Below are positions 52,006 through 61,347 of a stretch of 64,000 bases of DNA, one piece after another. The notes beneath the pieces are model-generated. The model was not told where the DNA came from and searched no databases. It was given only the letters and a program-made list of their open reading frames with translations. Source of the DNA: Phycisphaeraceae bacterium. GTDB taxonomy: Bacteria; Planctomycetota; Phycisphaerae; Phycisphaerales; UBA1924. Made by a program: the position numbers and the translations under genes. The stretch covers positions 124,001 to 188,000 of the forward strand of contig JAHBWW010000005.1 of the NCBI GenBank assembly GCA_019636795.1. Direction: 5' to 3'. Every line of letters starts with the position of its first letter. Within the stretch, counting starts at the first letter, position 1.

Positions 52006-54086
52006 GATTGTGGAGGTTGCGATGGAGTCGGAGGGCCTGGTCGCGTGAGCGCGTGATCGTATGGTTGCTGCCGACGGTGTTCAGCGTTGTGCTGGTGGTG
52101 GTGGGTTTGCGGATTGGGCAGTTGCAGCTCGATCCGCCGGAAAAACTCAAACCGTTTGTGAGTGATCGTGTGAGCCGGCGGTCGATTGAGCCGATTCGTG
52201 GCGATCTTCTGGATCGGCGCGGGCGTGTGATTTCGACAACTCGTTTTGGGTATCGGCTGGTGGTGGATCCTGCGACGTTTGTCGATCCGCCGGATGAGGC
52301 GATTGTGAATCTGTCGGCTGCGTCGGGGTTGGGTGCGGATGTGCTTGGGCCTCGGATCATCGCGGCGCTTGGCGAGAATGATCTGCGCAGGCAGGCGCTG
52401 AATGAGTGGATGTCGGTTGATGAAGAGACGGAGCCACAGGTTTCGTCGGTGGAGCTGGTGTGGTCGCGGTTGAAGGCGCTGTGGCGTGGCGGAGAGGAAG
52501 AGAAGAATGGTCTGACGGAGTGGGCGGAGGTCGCTGGTCGGCCCAAGCCGCTGATTCGGTATCTGCCGTTCTCGGAGTTACTGGATCAGGACAGTGCTCG
52601 GCGTGTTCGCGAGGCGCGGGTGCGTGGGGTGTGGCTTGAACGGTGGCCGGTGCGGGAGTATCCGGGTGGCGGACTTGCTGCGTCGTTGATCGGCAAGGTT
52701 GGGTTCGAGCATGTTGGACTGATCGGGGTCGAGAGCACGCTTGACCAGCGTCTGACAGGTGAGCCGGGCCACTTTCGGTATGTGCGCGATGCGGTGGGCC
52801 ATGCGTTGTGGGTGGGGCGTGGGGACTGGGAAAGCCCGACGCGAGGCGAGGACATTGCGCTGTCGCTGGATCTCGAGTTGCAGCGGATTGCGACGGAGGA
52901 GATCGTGCGTGGGGTGCATGACGCGGATGCGGCGGGCGGGCGCATTGTGCTGATGGATCCGCGTACGGGCGAGATCCTGGCGATGGTGGATTACATTCGA
53001 GACGGGGTCAAGGCGGTGCCGTTTCCGTGGGTGCCCAAGGACTCGAACTCGGATGCGTGGGTGAATCCGGATCGGTCGACGTGGCCTCGATATCAGGTGA
53101 TTCATCCGGATGAGAGGCGGAGCGTGCACCCTGCTCTGGGGCGCAATCGGTGTGTGGAAGATGTGTACGAGCCGGGCTCGACCTTCAAGCCTTTTGTGTG
53201 GGCGGTGGCGAGGCAGCAGGGCAAGTTGCCGGATACGGAGATGATCCGGATCGAGTCGAGGCGGTATGTGACGCCGTATGGTCGCAGGCTTGAGGATGTG
53301 ACGTATCGTGCGGAGATGAAGTGGTCGGACGTGCTGCTGTATTCATCGAACATCGGGATGTCGAAAGTTGCGGAGCGTGTGTCGTTTCGGGATGTGCAAC
53401 AGACGCTGAGCAAGTTGGGCTTCGGGCAGCGCACGGGGATTGGGCTGCCGGGCGAGTCGGCGGGGTTGGTGACGCGGGCACGGGACTGGACGCAGTACAC
53501 GCAGACATCGGTAGCGATCGGGTACGAGGTTGCGGTGACGCCGGTGCAGATGGTGCGGGCGTTCAGTGCGTTCGCGCGCAATGGGGAGCTTGCGGGGACA
53601 GTGCCTGCGATGCGATTGACGGCGTTTGATCCGAGCGATCCGCTGGCCAATCTTGTGGAGCGGGTGTATGAGCCTCAGGCGGCGATGGATGTGCGACATT
53701 CGATCGTGGGGGTGGTGGATCGAATGGAAGCGCTGCGAAAGATTCGTTTTCCGGATGATGTGCCGGCGACGTACACGATGTTCGGGAAGTCCGGGACATC
53801 GAAGATTGCGGTGTCGGCACCGAAGGATCATCGGCTGCCGCGCGGGGCGAAGGGGTATTTTGACAAGCAGTACAACGCGAGTTTTCTGGTAGCGGCGCCG
53901 GTGGATGAGCCACGACTGGTGGTGCTGGCGATCATTGATGATCCTGGGCCGGACCTGGTGCGATTGCAGCGGGCGTATGGATCGTCGGTTGCGGGTCCGG
54001 TGACGCGGCGTGTGGTGGAAAGGTCGCTGCGCTACCTTGGCGTGCTTCCAGATATGCCGGAGAAGGAGAAGGTCGCGGCGCGGTGA
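52002..54086 (+). CDS. ftsI: Penicillin-binding protein FtsI-like transpeptidase
   Basis: FtsI cross-links peptidoglycan at the division septum. The 694-residue class B PBP has an N-terminal anchor (VIVWLLPTVFSVVLVVVGLR, about residues 18-37), a PBP dimer domain starting RGDLLDRRGRVISTTRFGYR, and a transpeptidase domain with the three motifs: EPGSTFKPF (SxxK, Ser393-Lys396), YSSNIGMSK (SxN, Ser448-Asn450) and MFGKSGTSKI (KSG in place of KTG, Lys596). The GTG at 52002 is coupled to the FtsL-like gene. A charged insert at about 155-200 (WRGGEEEKNGLTEW) is unusual. ftsW and mur genes do not follow, so the dcw cluster is broken up. Confidence 0.92.
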   Translation: MRLWRLRWSRRAWSRERVIVWLLPTVFSVVLVVVGLRIGQLQLDPPEKLKPFVSDRVSRRSIEPIRGDLLDRRGRVISTTRFGYRLVVDPATFVDPPDEAIVNLSAASGLGADVLGPRIIAALGENDLRRQALNEWMSVDEETEPQVSSVELVWSRLKALWRGGEEEKNGLTEWAEVAGRPKPLIRYLPFSELLDQDSARRVREARVRGVWLERWPVREYPGGGLAASLIGKVGFEHVGLIGVESTLDQRLTGEPGHFRYVRDAVGHALWVGRGDWESPTRGEDIALSLDLELQRIATEEIVRGVHDADAAGGRIVLMDPRTGEILAMVDYIRDGVKAVPFPWVPKDSNSDAWVNPDRSTWPRYQVIHPDERRSVHPALGRNRCVEDVYEPGSTFKPFVWAVARQQGKLPDTEMIRIESRRYVTPYGRRLEDVTYRAEMKWSDVLLYSSNIGMSKVAERVSFRDVQQTLSKLGFGQRTGIGLPGESAGLVTRARDWTQYTQTSVAIGYEVAVTPVQMVRAFSAFARNGELAGTVPAMRLTAFDPSDPLANLVERVYEPQAAMDVRHSIVGVVDRMEALRKIRFPDDVPATYTMFGKSGTSKIAVSAPKDHRLPRGAKGYFDKQYNASFLVAAPVDEPRLVVLAIIDDPGPDLVRLQRAYGSSVAGPVTRRVVERSLRYLGVLPDMPEKEKVAAR

Positions 54087-54105
54087 GGCTCTGGCGGCGA
54101 GTGCG

Positions 54106-55044
54106 TCAGGGGGTGAAGGCGAGAAGTGCTGCGAACTGTTGCCAGAGGTTATCGATCTCGGTGAGGGAGCGGCCGAAGTTGGTTTCCCACCATAGCGATG
54201 ACGTGATTGGCGTTGGTGGTTGTCCGCTTGGTGGCTGATGTTTGTGCGATTCAGCGATGAGGGTCGCGAGGCTATTGTGCAGGTGTGCGTCTCCAGATTC
54301 GATGAGCAGCAGGCCGAGAACCCATGCCCTTGTGTAGTACGCATCCATTGCAGCGGGTGAGGATGTGAGGCGCTCGGGTTGCTGTGCGAGATGATCGTGG
54401 AGTGAACCGAGGTGATCGGATTGCAGAAGATTGCGGAGGTGGTGTTTGCGTGCGGGATTGTCGCGTGCGCGACGGACAGGCAAGGCGATGGATTCGTCCC
54501 ATGAGATGCCTTCGGCCCAACACGCGATTGCTTCATCGATGGCTGTGGGGAGTTGGCGGCGCAGGACGAGTTGTGCGTGGGCGTGCCAGACTTCGTGTGC
54601 TGCGAGGCGAAGGGTGTCTGCGGTTCCGACATCGTGGAGGAGGGAGACACCACGACTGGTTGCTGCGCCTCGATCGAGGTCGAGAGCATACGAGACACCG
54701 AAGCGCTGACTGAGGGCTGTGCGCCAGAGGGCGACATCGTGAAAAACGACGACTTCGACGCGGTGGGTCAGGACGGGAGGTGTGATGTAGAGGCGATCAA
54801 AGCTGGAGATCGTGTGTTCGAGAACGATGGGAAGGCGGTCGCGGAGCAAACCTGGCGGGAGAGTTGTGAAGAGTTGCACGCGGGGTGTGGAGATGGCAAC
54901 GCCGGGGCGGCCTTGATAGGTCCATGGCGACTGCGTGGTGGTCAGGGTGCTTGTGGGAAGCGGGGTGGCGGGGCGCAGCGAGGCGCAGCCGGGGCTCGCG
55001 ATGGTGGTGCCGAGAGTGGCGGCGAGCGCGAGCCAGCGCATCAT
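54106..55044 (-). CDS. Putative HExxH-motif lipoprotein, gluzincin-like
   Basis: A 312-residue protein with an N-terminal hydrophobic segment and ASPGC at Cys20, possibly a weak lipobox. The core has RLAAHEVWHAHAQLV, an HExxH motif at about 150-154, and LPTAIDEAIACWAEGISWD, whose Glu171 could be the third zinc ligand, 17 residues on, as in peptidases with the WlsEGlA motif. VEVVVFHDVALWRTA precedes it. This suggests a membrane-anchored zinc metallopeptidase; the family is not known to me. The ATG at 55044 overlaps the valS stop (ATGA), so the gene is translated together with valS. Ends with a helical segment. Confidence 0.68.
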   Translation of the reverse strand: MMRWLALAATLGTTIASPGCASLRPATPLPTSTLTTTQSPWTYQGRPGVAISTPRVQLFTTLPPGLLRDRLPIVLEHTISSFDRLYITPPVLTHRVEVVVFHDVALWRTALSQRFGVSYALDLDRGAATSRGVSLLHDVGTADTLRLAAHEVWHAHAQLVLRRQLPTAIDEAIACWAEGISWDESIALPVRRARDNPARKHHLRNLLQSDHLGSLHDHLAQQPERLTSSPAAMDAYYTRAWVLGLLLIESGDAHLHNSLATLIAESHKHQPPSGQPPTPITSSLWWETNFGRSLTEIDNLWQQFAALLAFTP

Positions 55045-58000
55045 GCGAGGCGTTCCAGCGATTGGAGGACAGCGTCGAGATCGGCTTGGGCACGTGCGAG
55101 TTGGGCGCGGGTTTGTTCGACGAGATGGGCAGGGGCGCGGTCTGCGTAGCCGGGGTTTGAGAGGCGGGTGGTGAGGGCGGTGACGGATTTTTCGAGATCG
55201 ACACGCTGTTTTGTGAGGCGTTCGTGTTCGGCAGCGGTATCGACAGAGTCGGCAAGGTTGCTCAGGTGGAGTTCGCGTCCATCGAAGGTGAAGGGAACTG
55301 CAGGGGAGGATGGGGCGTCGGGAGTGATTGAGTCGAGTCCGGCAAGGACTTCGAGCAGACTGGCGGCCGAGGTGAAGTCGGCGGCGAGGGACGAGTCGAG
55401 GTGGAGGGTGACGCGGCGCTTGGGCTGCACGGAGTGTTGCGAGCGTACTTCGCGGATCGTGGTGACGAGTTCGCGGAGGCGATCGAACTGAGAGACTGCG
55501 GCCAAATCGAGCAGGGCATCGTCGGCTTGCGGCCATGCGGAGGTGCAGAGAACGGCATCTTCGACAGTTTCGCCGAGGTCAAGTGCTGTGATGGGTGCGG
55601 TGCGGAGGGTCGAGACCTGTTCGTAAATGGCTTCAGTGATGAAGGGGGTGATGGGGTGAAGCATGCGCAGTATGGAATCGAGTGTGGCGCGGAGGCAGGC
55701 TTGTTGTGCGGCCGATTCGCGGATGGTGGGTTTGATGGCTTCGAGATACCAATCGCAAAAGTCACGCCACAGGAGGTCGTACATGAGCTGGGCGTAGGTG
55801 CTGAACTGGTAGGAGGCCAGTGCGGCGTCGACTTCGCGGAGTGTCTGCGCCACGCGAGCAAGCATCCATCGATCGGCCAGCGAGAGTGAGGCTGGGTCGA
55901 TAGGTGTGTTCGTGGGTGAGGTGGAATCGGTTGTTTCGAGGTTGGAGAGGGCGAAGCGGGCGGCGTTCCAGAGTTTATTGCAGAAGTTGCGGCCGATGTC
56001 GAACTTGGGGCTGGTGTTGCGATTGCTTTGGGGGTCGCGTTCGACGGGCATGCGGACGTCTTGAGTTTGCGTCGTCATCTGCACGAGGGTGAAGCGCATG
56101 GCGTCGGCACCGTGCGAGTGGATGATGTCGAGCGGGTCGACGCCGTTGCCGAGCGACTTGGACATTTTGCGTCCTTCGCCGTCCTGAATCATGGCGTGGA
56201 TGAAGACATCGCGGAATGGCGGGGAGCCGGCAGAATCGTCGAGGAAGAAGCGGTTGAACATGACCATGCGACTCACCCAGAGGGTGATGATTTCGCGCGC
56301 GGTGCAGAGGACGTTGGTGGGGTTGAATGCGGCCAAAAGTCCTGCGGTATTGACGAAGTTGTGGGAGAGAAGCAGGTGGCGGAGGTCGATGGGGCCGAAG
56401 GGCGCGGTCTGGACGGGCTCGGTGGTGCGAAGGCCTACGGCACACACGAGGTCGGTTGCGGTGGCGATGTCGTCGGGGCTGGTGAGGGGCGTGGTTTTGT
56501 AGCCGAGTTCGTGGAGCGTGGATTCGCTGAAGAACTGGTAGGAGATCGGCGATGTTCCATTGTCGGTGCGGGCGAAATCGCGGAGGTGGAGGAGGCGTTC
56601 AACAAGTTGATCAGCGGCATCGTCGCCTTTGCCGATGAAGTTTTTCCATGTGCCGACGCGTTTGAGATAGACGGAGTGAATATCGCGGAAGTTGCGAGGA
56701 TCGAGTTGGTGTGGCATGACGATGGGAAGATCGTCGTTGGGCCAGCCGAGTGTGGAGAGGGGCCAGAGTGCAGAGGAGAACCATGTGTCGAGGACGTCGG
56801 GGTCCTGTGTGAAGCCGTTGTCAATGAATCGTTGTTCGATGTTTTGATCGTTGGGCGCGATACAGACTTGGACGGTTGTCGTCAGTGAGTTTCTCTCGGC
56901 TTTGGCAAATCTGGTGACGTGGATCAGTTCGTGCTGTGCATCATCAAGGAACTGGAACTTGACAGGAACCCCGTCGATTTGTTCCGTTTGACTTGGGTTG
57001 GCGCCTGTTGTGATGGGTTGTGTGGTAGAGGAGGTCCACACCGGGATTTGATGTCCCCACCAGAGTTGGCGGCTGATGCACCAGTCGCGGAGGTTGTCGT
57101 GCCAGGACTCGTAGGTTTTGGCGTAGCGGGCGGGGTAAAACGTGAGGGAGCCATCGGATGGTGATGACGCGGGATTAGAGTCGGGCCAGTGATTGAGGCT
57201 TTCGGTGGTTCGTTGGTCGATGGGGAGGGCGCGCTGTGCCTGGCCTCGGAGTTGGTCGTCGGAGACTTTGACGTACCACTGATCGGAGAGGTAGGGTTCG
57301 ATGGCGGCGTGGCTGCGATAGCTGTGACCGACGCTGTGGGTGTAGGGCTTGATGCCTTCGAGAAGGGCTCGGACCTGGAATTCCTTGATGACGAGCTTTC
57401 GGGCGTCTTCGCGCGATTTCCCGACGAAGATGTGTCCGCCTTCGTTGCGTGCGGCGCGGTCCCAGCCGTGCGATTCGGAGATGCTGGCGTCGGGTGCCAT
57501 GACGTTGATGGCTTCGAGGTTGTGTCGGCGGCCGAGTTCGTAGTCGTTGGGATCGTGAGCAGGCGTGACCTTGAGGAAGCCGGTGGCGAAGTGGGCTTTT
57601 GGATCAGGGGCTTGGTCGTCGGGCTCGCGCTCGGGCTGCCATGGGAAGCGGGCGGGCATGACAACATAGTCGTCGGTGACGATGGGGATGATGCGGCCGA
57701 TGATGGGGAGCTGGACCATGAGGCCTCGCAGCGCGGGGGCGCGCGGGTCGGCGGGGTTGAGCGCGACAGCGGTGTCGCCGATGTAGGTTTCGGGTCGCGT
57801 GGTTGCGACGGTAACCCATGCGGGATCATCTTCGGGATACTGGTCGGCAGAGGGAAAGCCGCGCGCGGCGAGTTCGGACCATGTGACTTCCTGCGCGTCC
57901 TTGGGGTCGTCGGGATTGGTGGGCGGATGGACGAGCGGATAGCGCAAGTAGTAGAATGAGCCCTGGACCTCGGTCATTTCGACTTCGTCGTCGGCCAGCG

Positions 58001-58571
58001 CGGTCTGTGTGACGGGGTCCCAGTTGACCAGGCGTTTTCCGCGATAGATCAGCCCTTCCTGGAAGAGGCGAAAGAAGGCTTCGCGCACGGCCCGAGCGCA
58101 TATGGGGTCCATTGTGAAACGCTGGCGATCCCAGTCGCAGCTGCACCCAAGGGCTTTGAGTTGGTCGGTGATGCGCTGTTCGTACTCGTCTTTAAAGGTC
58201 TGGATCCTGGCGACGAATTCGTTGCGCGGGAAATCGGTGCGGCGTTTTCCTTCTTCAGCCAGAACACGCTTTTCGACGACGGTCTGTGTGGCGATACCGG
58301 CGTGGTCGGTGCCCGGCATCCAGAGGGTCTCGTATCCCTTCATACGGTGAACGCGAGCAAGCACGTCCTGGAGCGAATTGTTCAGGGCGTGCCCGAGGTG
58401 CAGAGCAGCGGTGACATTGGGTGGTGGAATGAGGATGGTGTAGGGTGTTGCGCCTGCAAACAGAACGCGGGCAGGGTCGGCTGCGAAGGAACGGTGACGA
58501 ACCCATTTTTGCCAGATTCGAGGCTCGTGCTCCTCGGGGCGATAGGCTTTGGTGAGGGAAGGGCTCGACAT
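55041..58571 (-). CDS. valS: Valyl-tRNA synthetase with large insertion
   Basis: ValS charges tRNA-Val. It is 1176 residues, against about 880-950 for most bacteria. Present are IPPPNVTAALHLGHALNN (HIGH motif as HLGH, 58-61), CDWDRQRFTMDP, an editing domain with VATTRPETYIGDTAVALNP, DWCISRQLWWGHQIPVW, and GEGRKMSKSLGNGVDPLD (KMSKS, 802-806), then the anticodon and C-terminal coiled-coil parts. The extra length is mostly an insertion at about residues 614-752, between PDVLDTWFSSALWPLSTLGW and VLCTAREIITLWVSRMVMFN, which are contiguous in standard enzymes apart from about 15 residues. It has WKNFIGKGDDAADQLVERLL and other helical sections. Start ATG at 58571. Confidence 0.94.
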   Translation of the reverse strand: MSSPSLTKAYRPEEHEPRIWQKWVRHRSFAADPARVLFAGATPYTILIPPPNVTAALHLGHALNNSLQDVLARVHRMKGYETLWMPGTDHAGIATQTVVEKRVLAEEGKRRTDFPRNEFVARIQTFKDEYEQRITDQLKALGCSCDWDRQRFTMDPICARAVREAFFRLFQEGLIYRGKRLVNWDPVTQTALADDEVEMTEVQGSFYYLRYPLVHPPTNPDDPKDAQEVTWSELAARGFPSADQYPEDDPAWVTVATTRPETYIGDTAVALNPADPRAPALRGLMVQLPIIGRIIPIVTDDYVVMPARFPWQPEREPDDQAPDPKAHFATGFLKVTPAHDPNDYELGRRHNLEAINVMAPDASISESHGWDRAARNEGGHIFVGKSREDARKLVIKEFQVRALLEGIKPYTHSVGHSYRSHAAIEPYLSDQWYVKVSDDQLRGQAQRALPIDQRTTESLNHWPDSNPASSPSDGSLTFYPARYAKTYESWHDNLRDWCISRQLWWGHQIPVWTSSTTQPITTGANPSQTEQIDGVPVKFQFLDDAQHELIHVTRFAKAERNSLTTTVQVCIAPNDQNIEQRFIDNGFTQDPDVLDTWFSSALWPLSTLGWPNDDLPIVMPHQLDPRNFRDIHSVYLKRVGTWKNFIGKGDDAADQLVERLLHLRDFARTDNGTSPISYQFFSESTLHELGYKTTPLTSPDDIATATDLVCAVGLRTTEPVQTAPFGPIDLRHLLLSHNFVNTAGLLAAFNPTNVLCTAREIITLWVSRMVMFNRFFLDDSAGSPPFRDVFIHAMIQDGEGRKMSKSLGNGVDPLDIIHSHGADAMRFTLVQMTTQTQDVRMPVERDPQSNRNTSPKFDIGRNFCNKLWNAARFALSNLETTDSTSPTNTPIDPASLSLADRWMLARVAQTLREVDAALASYQFSTYAQLMYDLLWRDFCDWYLEAIKPTIRESAAQQACLRATLDSILRMLHPITPFITEAIYEQVSTLRTAPITALDLGETVEDAVLCTSAWPQADDALLDLAAVSQFDRLRELVTTIREVRSQHSVQPKRRVTLHLDSSLAADFTSAASLLEVLAGLDSITPDAPSSPAVPFTFDGRELHLSNLADSVDTAAEHERLTKQRVDLEKSVTALTTRLSNPGYADRAPAHLVEQTRAQLARAQADLDAVLQSLERLA

Positions 58572-58663
58572 GGGCTGGGCGTTTCCGAATATGGGACGTG
58601 GCGGCGAGTGGCTTGGGATGTGAGTCTACGCGGGCCGATAGAGTCTTGGTAAGGGTGGCAGCG

Positions 58664-59800
58664 ATGCGAAACGCGGGCAGCGGGACAGCGAGATTTCAAC
58701 GTGGGCTTGCGAGGCCTGGGGTGCTTGCGGTGTGCGCTGTCGCGGTGATCAGCGGATATGGCGTGCTGGTGTGGAAGATTGGGCCGACGGTGTTTCCGGG
58801 TCGGTTCGAGCGATCGATACAGGCGCCAACGGTAGCTGTGACTGTTGGAATTGCGGAACTGCGGGCTGTCGAGGCAATTCTGGAGACAGTTCAGGCGGCG
58901 GTGAGTGCTGGGGAGTTGTCCAAAGCGCGGACAGTGCTGGTCGCTGCGGTGAAGCAGTTTCCGGGCGATCAGACTTTGAGGCTCGCACTGGGTGACCTGT
59001 ATCTGAATCTGAGCCGCCCGGAAGATGAACTCAAGAAGTCGGAGAAGTTGACAGACGAGCAGCGTGAGTTTGTGCGGTTGTCATACGCGGAATATCAGTC
59101 GGCGCTGGCGATTGGGCCTCGAACGCCAGAGATCGAGTTCACGGCGGGGAATCTTGCTCGCGAGCTCGATGATCTTGAATCGGCGGCTTTGCACTTTTCG
59201 GCGGCCATGGCGGGAGACCGCACGGTTGCGGCGTATCCATTGCATCTTGCGCAGGTGCATCTGAAGAAGCAGGAGTTTGAGAACGCCAAGGCGATGCTGG
59301 TGATGTCGATAGCGCTTGATGCGGATCAGGCGGTTGCGTGGGGCATGATGGCGGAGATTGCGCTGACTCAGGGCTCGCCTCGAATAGCGCTCGAGCAGAT
59401 TGCGCGGGCGATCGCACTCGATGGGCGCGAGTCGGCGTATCCGATCATCCAGGCGCGTGCGCACAATCGATTGATGGAGCCAGCCGAAGCGATTCGGGCA
59501 TTGGCTGGGCTGTCCAGAGACGTGAGGCACTCTGGAACGGTGCTTCGACTTGCGGGGCAGTCGTATGGGCTGATGCGACAGCCGGAGCAGGCTTTGGCGT
59601 TGTATGAGGAAGCACTGGCGGCCGGTGCGGGCGGTGACTTTCAGATCGTCTATGAAGCGGCGGAGTGGGCGGAACGGGCTGGAAACACTGCGCGCGCGAT
59701 GCAATTGGCACGACAGGGGAGCATGGCGGGTCATCAGGCGTCGGAGCGGTTGTACGCGAGGTTGCGTTCGGCGGAAGATAGGCCTGAGAGAATACCTTGA
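58664..59800 (+). CDS. Membrane-anchored TPR protein
   Basis: A 378-residue protein with one N-terminal hydrophobic segment (VLAVCAVAVISGYGVLVWKI, about 21-40) and TPR-like helices in the rest. Repeats are seen around AVSAGELSKARTVLVAAVKQ, ARELDDLESAALHFSAAMAG, EFENAKAMLVMSIALDADQA and QPEQALALYEEALAAGAGG. Such proteins act as scaffolds. Which partner is unknown; no enzyme domain exists. The start chosen is the ATG at 58664, preceded by AAGGG; in-frame alternatives exist further upstream (58598). The gene lies divergent from valS. Confidence 0.75.
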   Translation: MRNAGSGTARFQRGLARPGVLAVCAVAVISGYGVLVWKIGPTVFPGRFERSIQAPTVAVTVGIAELRAVEAILETVQAAVSAGELSKARTVLVAAVKQFPGDQTLRLALGDLYLNLSRPEDELKKSEKLTDEQREFVRLSYAEYQSALAIGPRTPEIEFTAGNLARELDDLESAALHFSAAMAGDRTVAAYPLHLAQVHLKKQEFENAKAMLVMSIALDADQAVAWGMMAEIALTQGSPRIALEQIARAIALDGRESAYPIIQARAHNRLMEPAEAIRALAGLSRDVRHSGTVLRLAGQSYGLMRQPEQALALYEEALAAGAGGDFQIVYEAAEWAERAGNTARAMQLARQGSMAGHQASERLYARLRSAEDRPERIP

Positions 59801-59887
59801 GAGGCAAGGGGACTACACTTGCCGGTTCGTCGCTGCGGGTCGGGGGCGCGTCCTGGCGCAGCGGCACATTAACGCGCGGAGAGCATC

Positions 59888-61261
59888 ATGGCAGAAGCAA
59901 CAATTGAGACGAAGGTGCAGGTTGAAGACGCAGGTCCGTGTCGCAAGAAACTCACAATCGAGATTCCTGCGGATGTGGTGACGGAGAAGCTGACCGATGC
60001 GCTGGACACACTGGCGGTCGAAGCGGCAATGCCGGGGTTTCGCAAGGGGCATGCGCCCAAGAGGCTGATCGAGAAGCGCTTTGGCGAGACGGTGCGCCAT
60101 GAGGCCAAGAATCAGTTGATTGCGACGGCGTTTCAACAAGCGCTTGATGAGCACAAGTTGAAGATCGTCGGTGAACCGTTTTCGGATTCGATGGACAAGG
60201 TTGTTGTTGAGAGCGGCAAGCCTCTGGTTTTTGAGGTGAGTGTGGAAGTCATGCCCGAGTTCGAGTTGCCGAAACTTGATGGGCTGAAGGTCCGCAAGCC
60301 GATTCCGGAAGTTTCCGAAGCGATGGTTGATGGCGAGATTCAGAAGATCCTCATCAACGAGGGCGAACTGCAGGAACGCGAAACCGCGGAGGCTGGCGAC
60401 TACCTGACCGGCCACGGTGTTATGAAGGCTGGAGACCAGGAGATTCACAACATCGAGGGGGCGGTGGTGCAGGTTCCGACGGCGGACAAGCAGGGCAAGG
60501 GCATGATTCTCGGTGTGATGGTGGAAGATTTCGCGAAGCAGTTGGGCCTGCCGAAGCCGGGGGAGACGGTGACGGTGCGTGCCAAGGGCCCCGAAAATCA
60601 CGAGATCGAGGATGTGCGTGGAAAGGATCTGACGATTACGTTCAGAGTTGATCGAGTCGATCGCATCATTGCGGCCTCGAAGGAGGACGTGGTGTCGCGC
60701 TATGGCCTGTCGAACGTGGATCAGTTGCATGATATGGTCAAGTCGAAACTCAACGAGCGTGCGTTGGTGAATCAGGCCACAGTGATGCGTCAGCAGGTTG
60801 CACGGCATCTGATGACGAACACGACTTTTGATCTGCCAGAGCGTCTTACGGCGGTGCAGAGCCTGAGGCTTCTGGAGCGTCGGCGGATGGAACTGATGTA
60901 TCGCGGGGTGCAGCCTCTGCAGATCGAGGAGCACATTGCGGAGTTGCGTGCGGCGTCGGCCGAGGCGGCGGCGCGCGAACTCAAGCTGTTCTTCATCCTG
61001 TCGAAGGTGGGAGACGATCTGGATGTGCGTGTTGAGGAGTCCGAAATCAACGGACGCATTGCACGTCTCGCGATGGAGCGAGGCGAACGGCCTGAGAAAA
61101 TGCGGCAGGAGTTGATCCGGTCTCGTCAGGTCGGGGTGATCTATCAGCAGATTCGCGAGCACAAGACGCTTGATGCGATCCTTGCCAAGGCGGAGTTCGA
61201 GGAGATGTCGGCTGAGGACTTCAATGCAGCGATGAAGGCGGAGATGTCTGGCGCGGTGTGA
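59888..61261 (+). CDS. tig: Trigger factor
   Basis: Trigger factor is the ribosome-bound chaperone with peptidyl-prolyl isomerase activity. The 457-residue protein has the ribosome-binding tail MPGFRKGHAPKRLIEKRFGE (FRKGxxP signature), a middle FKBP-like domain (about 155-265) with VVQVPTADKQGKGMILGVMV and PKPGETVTVRAKGP, and a long helical C-terminal domain. The ATG at 59888 has GGAGAG 6 nt upstream. It lies apart from clpX. A strong terminator follows at 61296. Confidence 0.94.
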   Translation: MAEATIETKVQVEDAGPCRKKLTIEIPADVVTEKLTDALDTLAVEAAMPGFRKGHAPKRLIEKRFGETVRHEAKNQLIATAFQQALDEHKLKIVGEPFSDSMDKVVVESGKPLVFEVSVEVMPEFELPKLDGLKVRKPIPEVSEAMVDGEIQKILINEGELQERETAEAGDYLTGHGVMKAGDQEIHNIEGAVVQVPTADKQGKGMILGVMVEDFAKQLGLPKPGETVTVRAKGPENHEIEDVRGKDLTITFRVDRVDRIIAASKEDVVSRYGLSNVDQLHDMVKSKLNERALVNQATVMRQQVARHLMTNTTFDLPERLTAVQSLRLLERRRMELMYRGVQPLQIEEHIAELRAASAEAAARELKLFFILSKVGDDLDVRVEESEINGRIARLAMERGERPEKMRQELIRSRQVGVIYQQIREHKTLDAILAKAEFEEMSAEDFNAAMKAEMSGAV

Positions 61262-61295
61262 GCGGGCATTGTGGAATGATGAACTTTGACTTCAT

Positions 61296-61327
61296 GCGTC
61301 GCGCTCGGTTGGGCGCGACGCTTTTTT
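61296..61327 (+). terminator. Intrinsic terminator of tig
   Basis: GCGTCGCGC (61296-61304) and GCGCGACGC (61313-61321) form a perfect 9-bp stem with an 8-nt loop, followed by TTTTTT (61322-61327). It lies 35 bp after the tig stop. Confidence 0.93.
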
Positions 61328-61347
61328 GTGATGTGAGCGGGAGTGGT

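Noticed and set aside
59813-61162. Long minus-strand ORF (449 codons) opposite tig
   Set aside because: Antisense to trigger factor; composition is Arg/His/Leu-rich, as expected from a reversed GC-rich gene.
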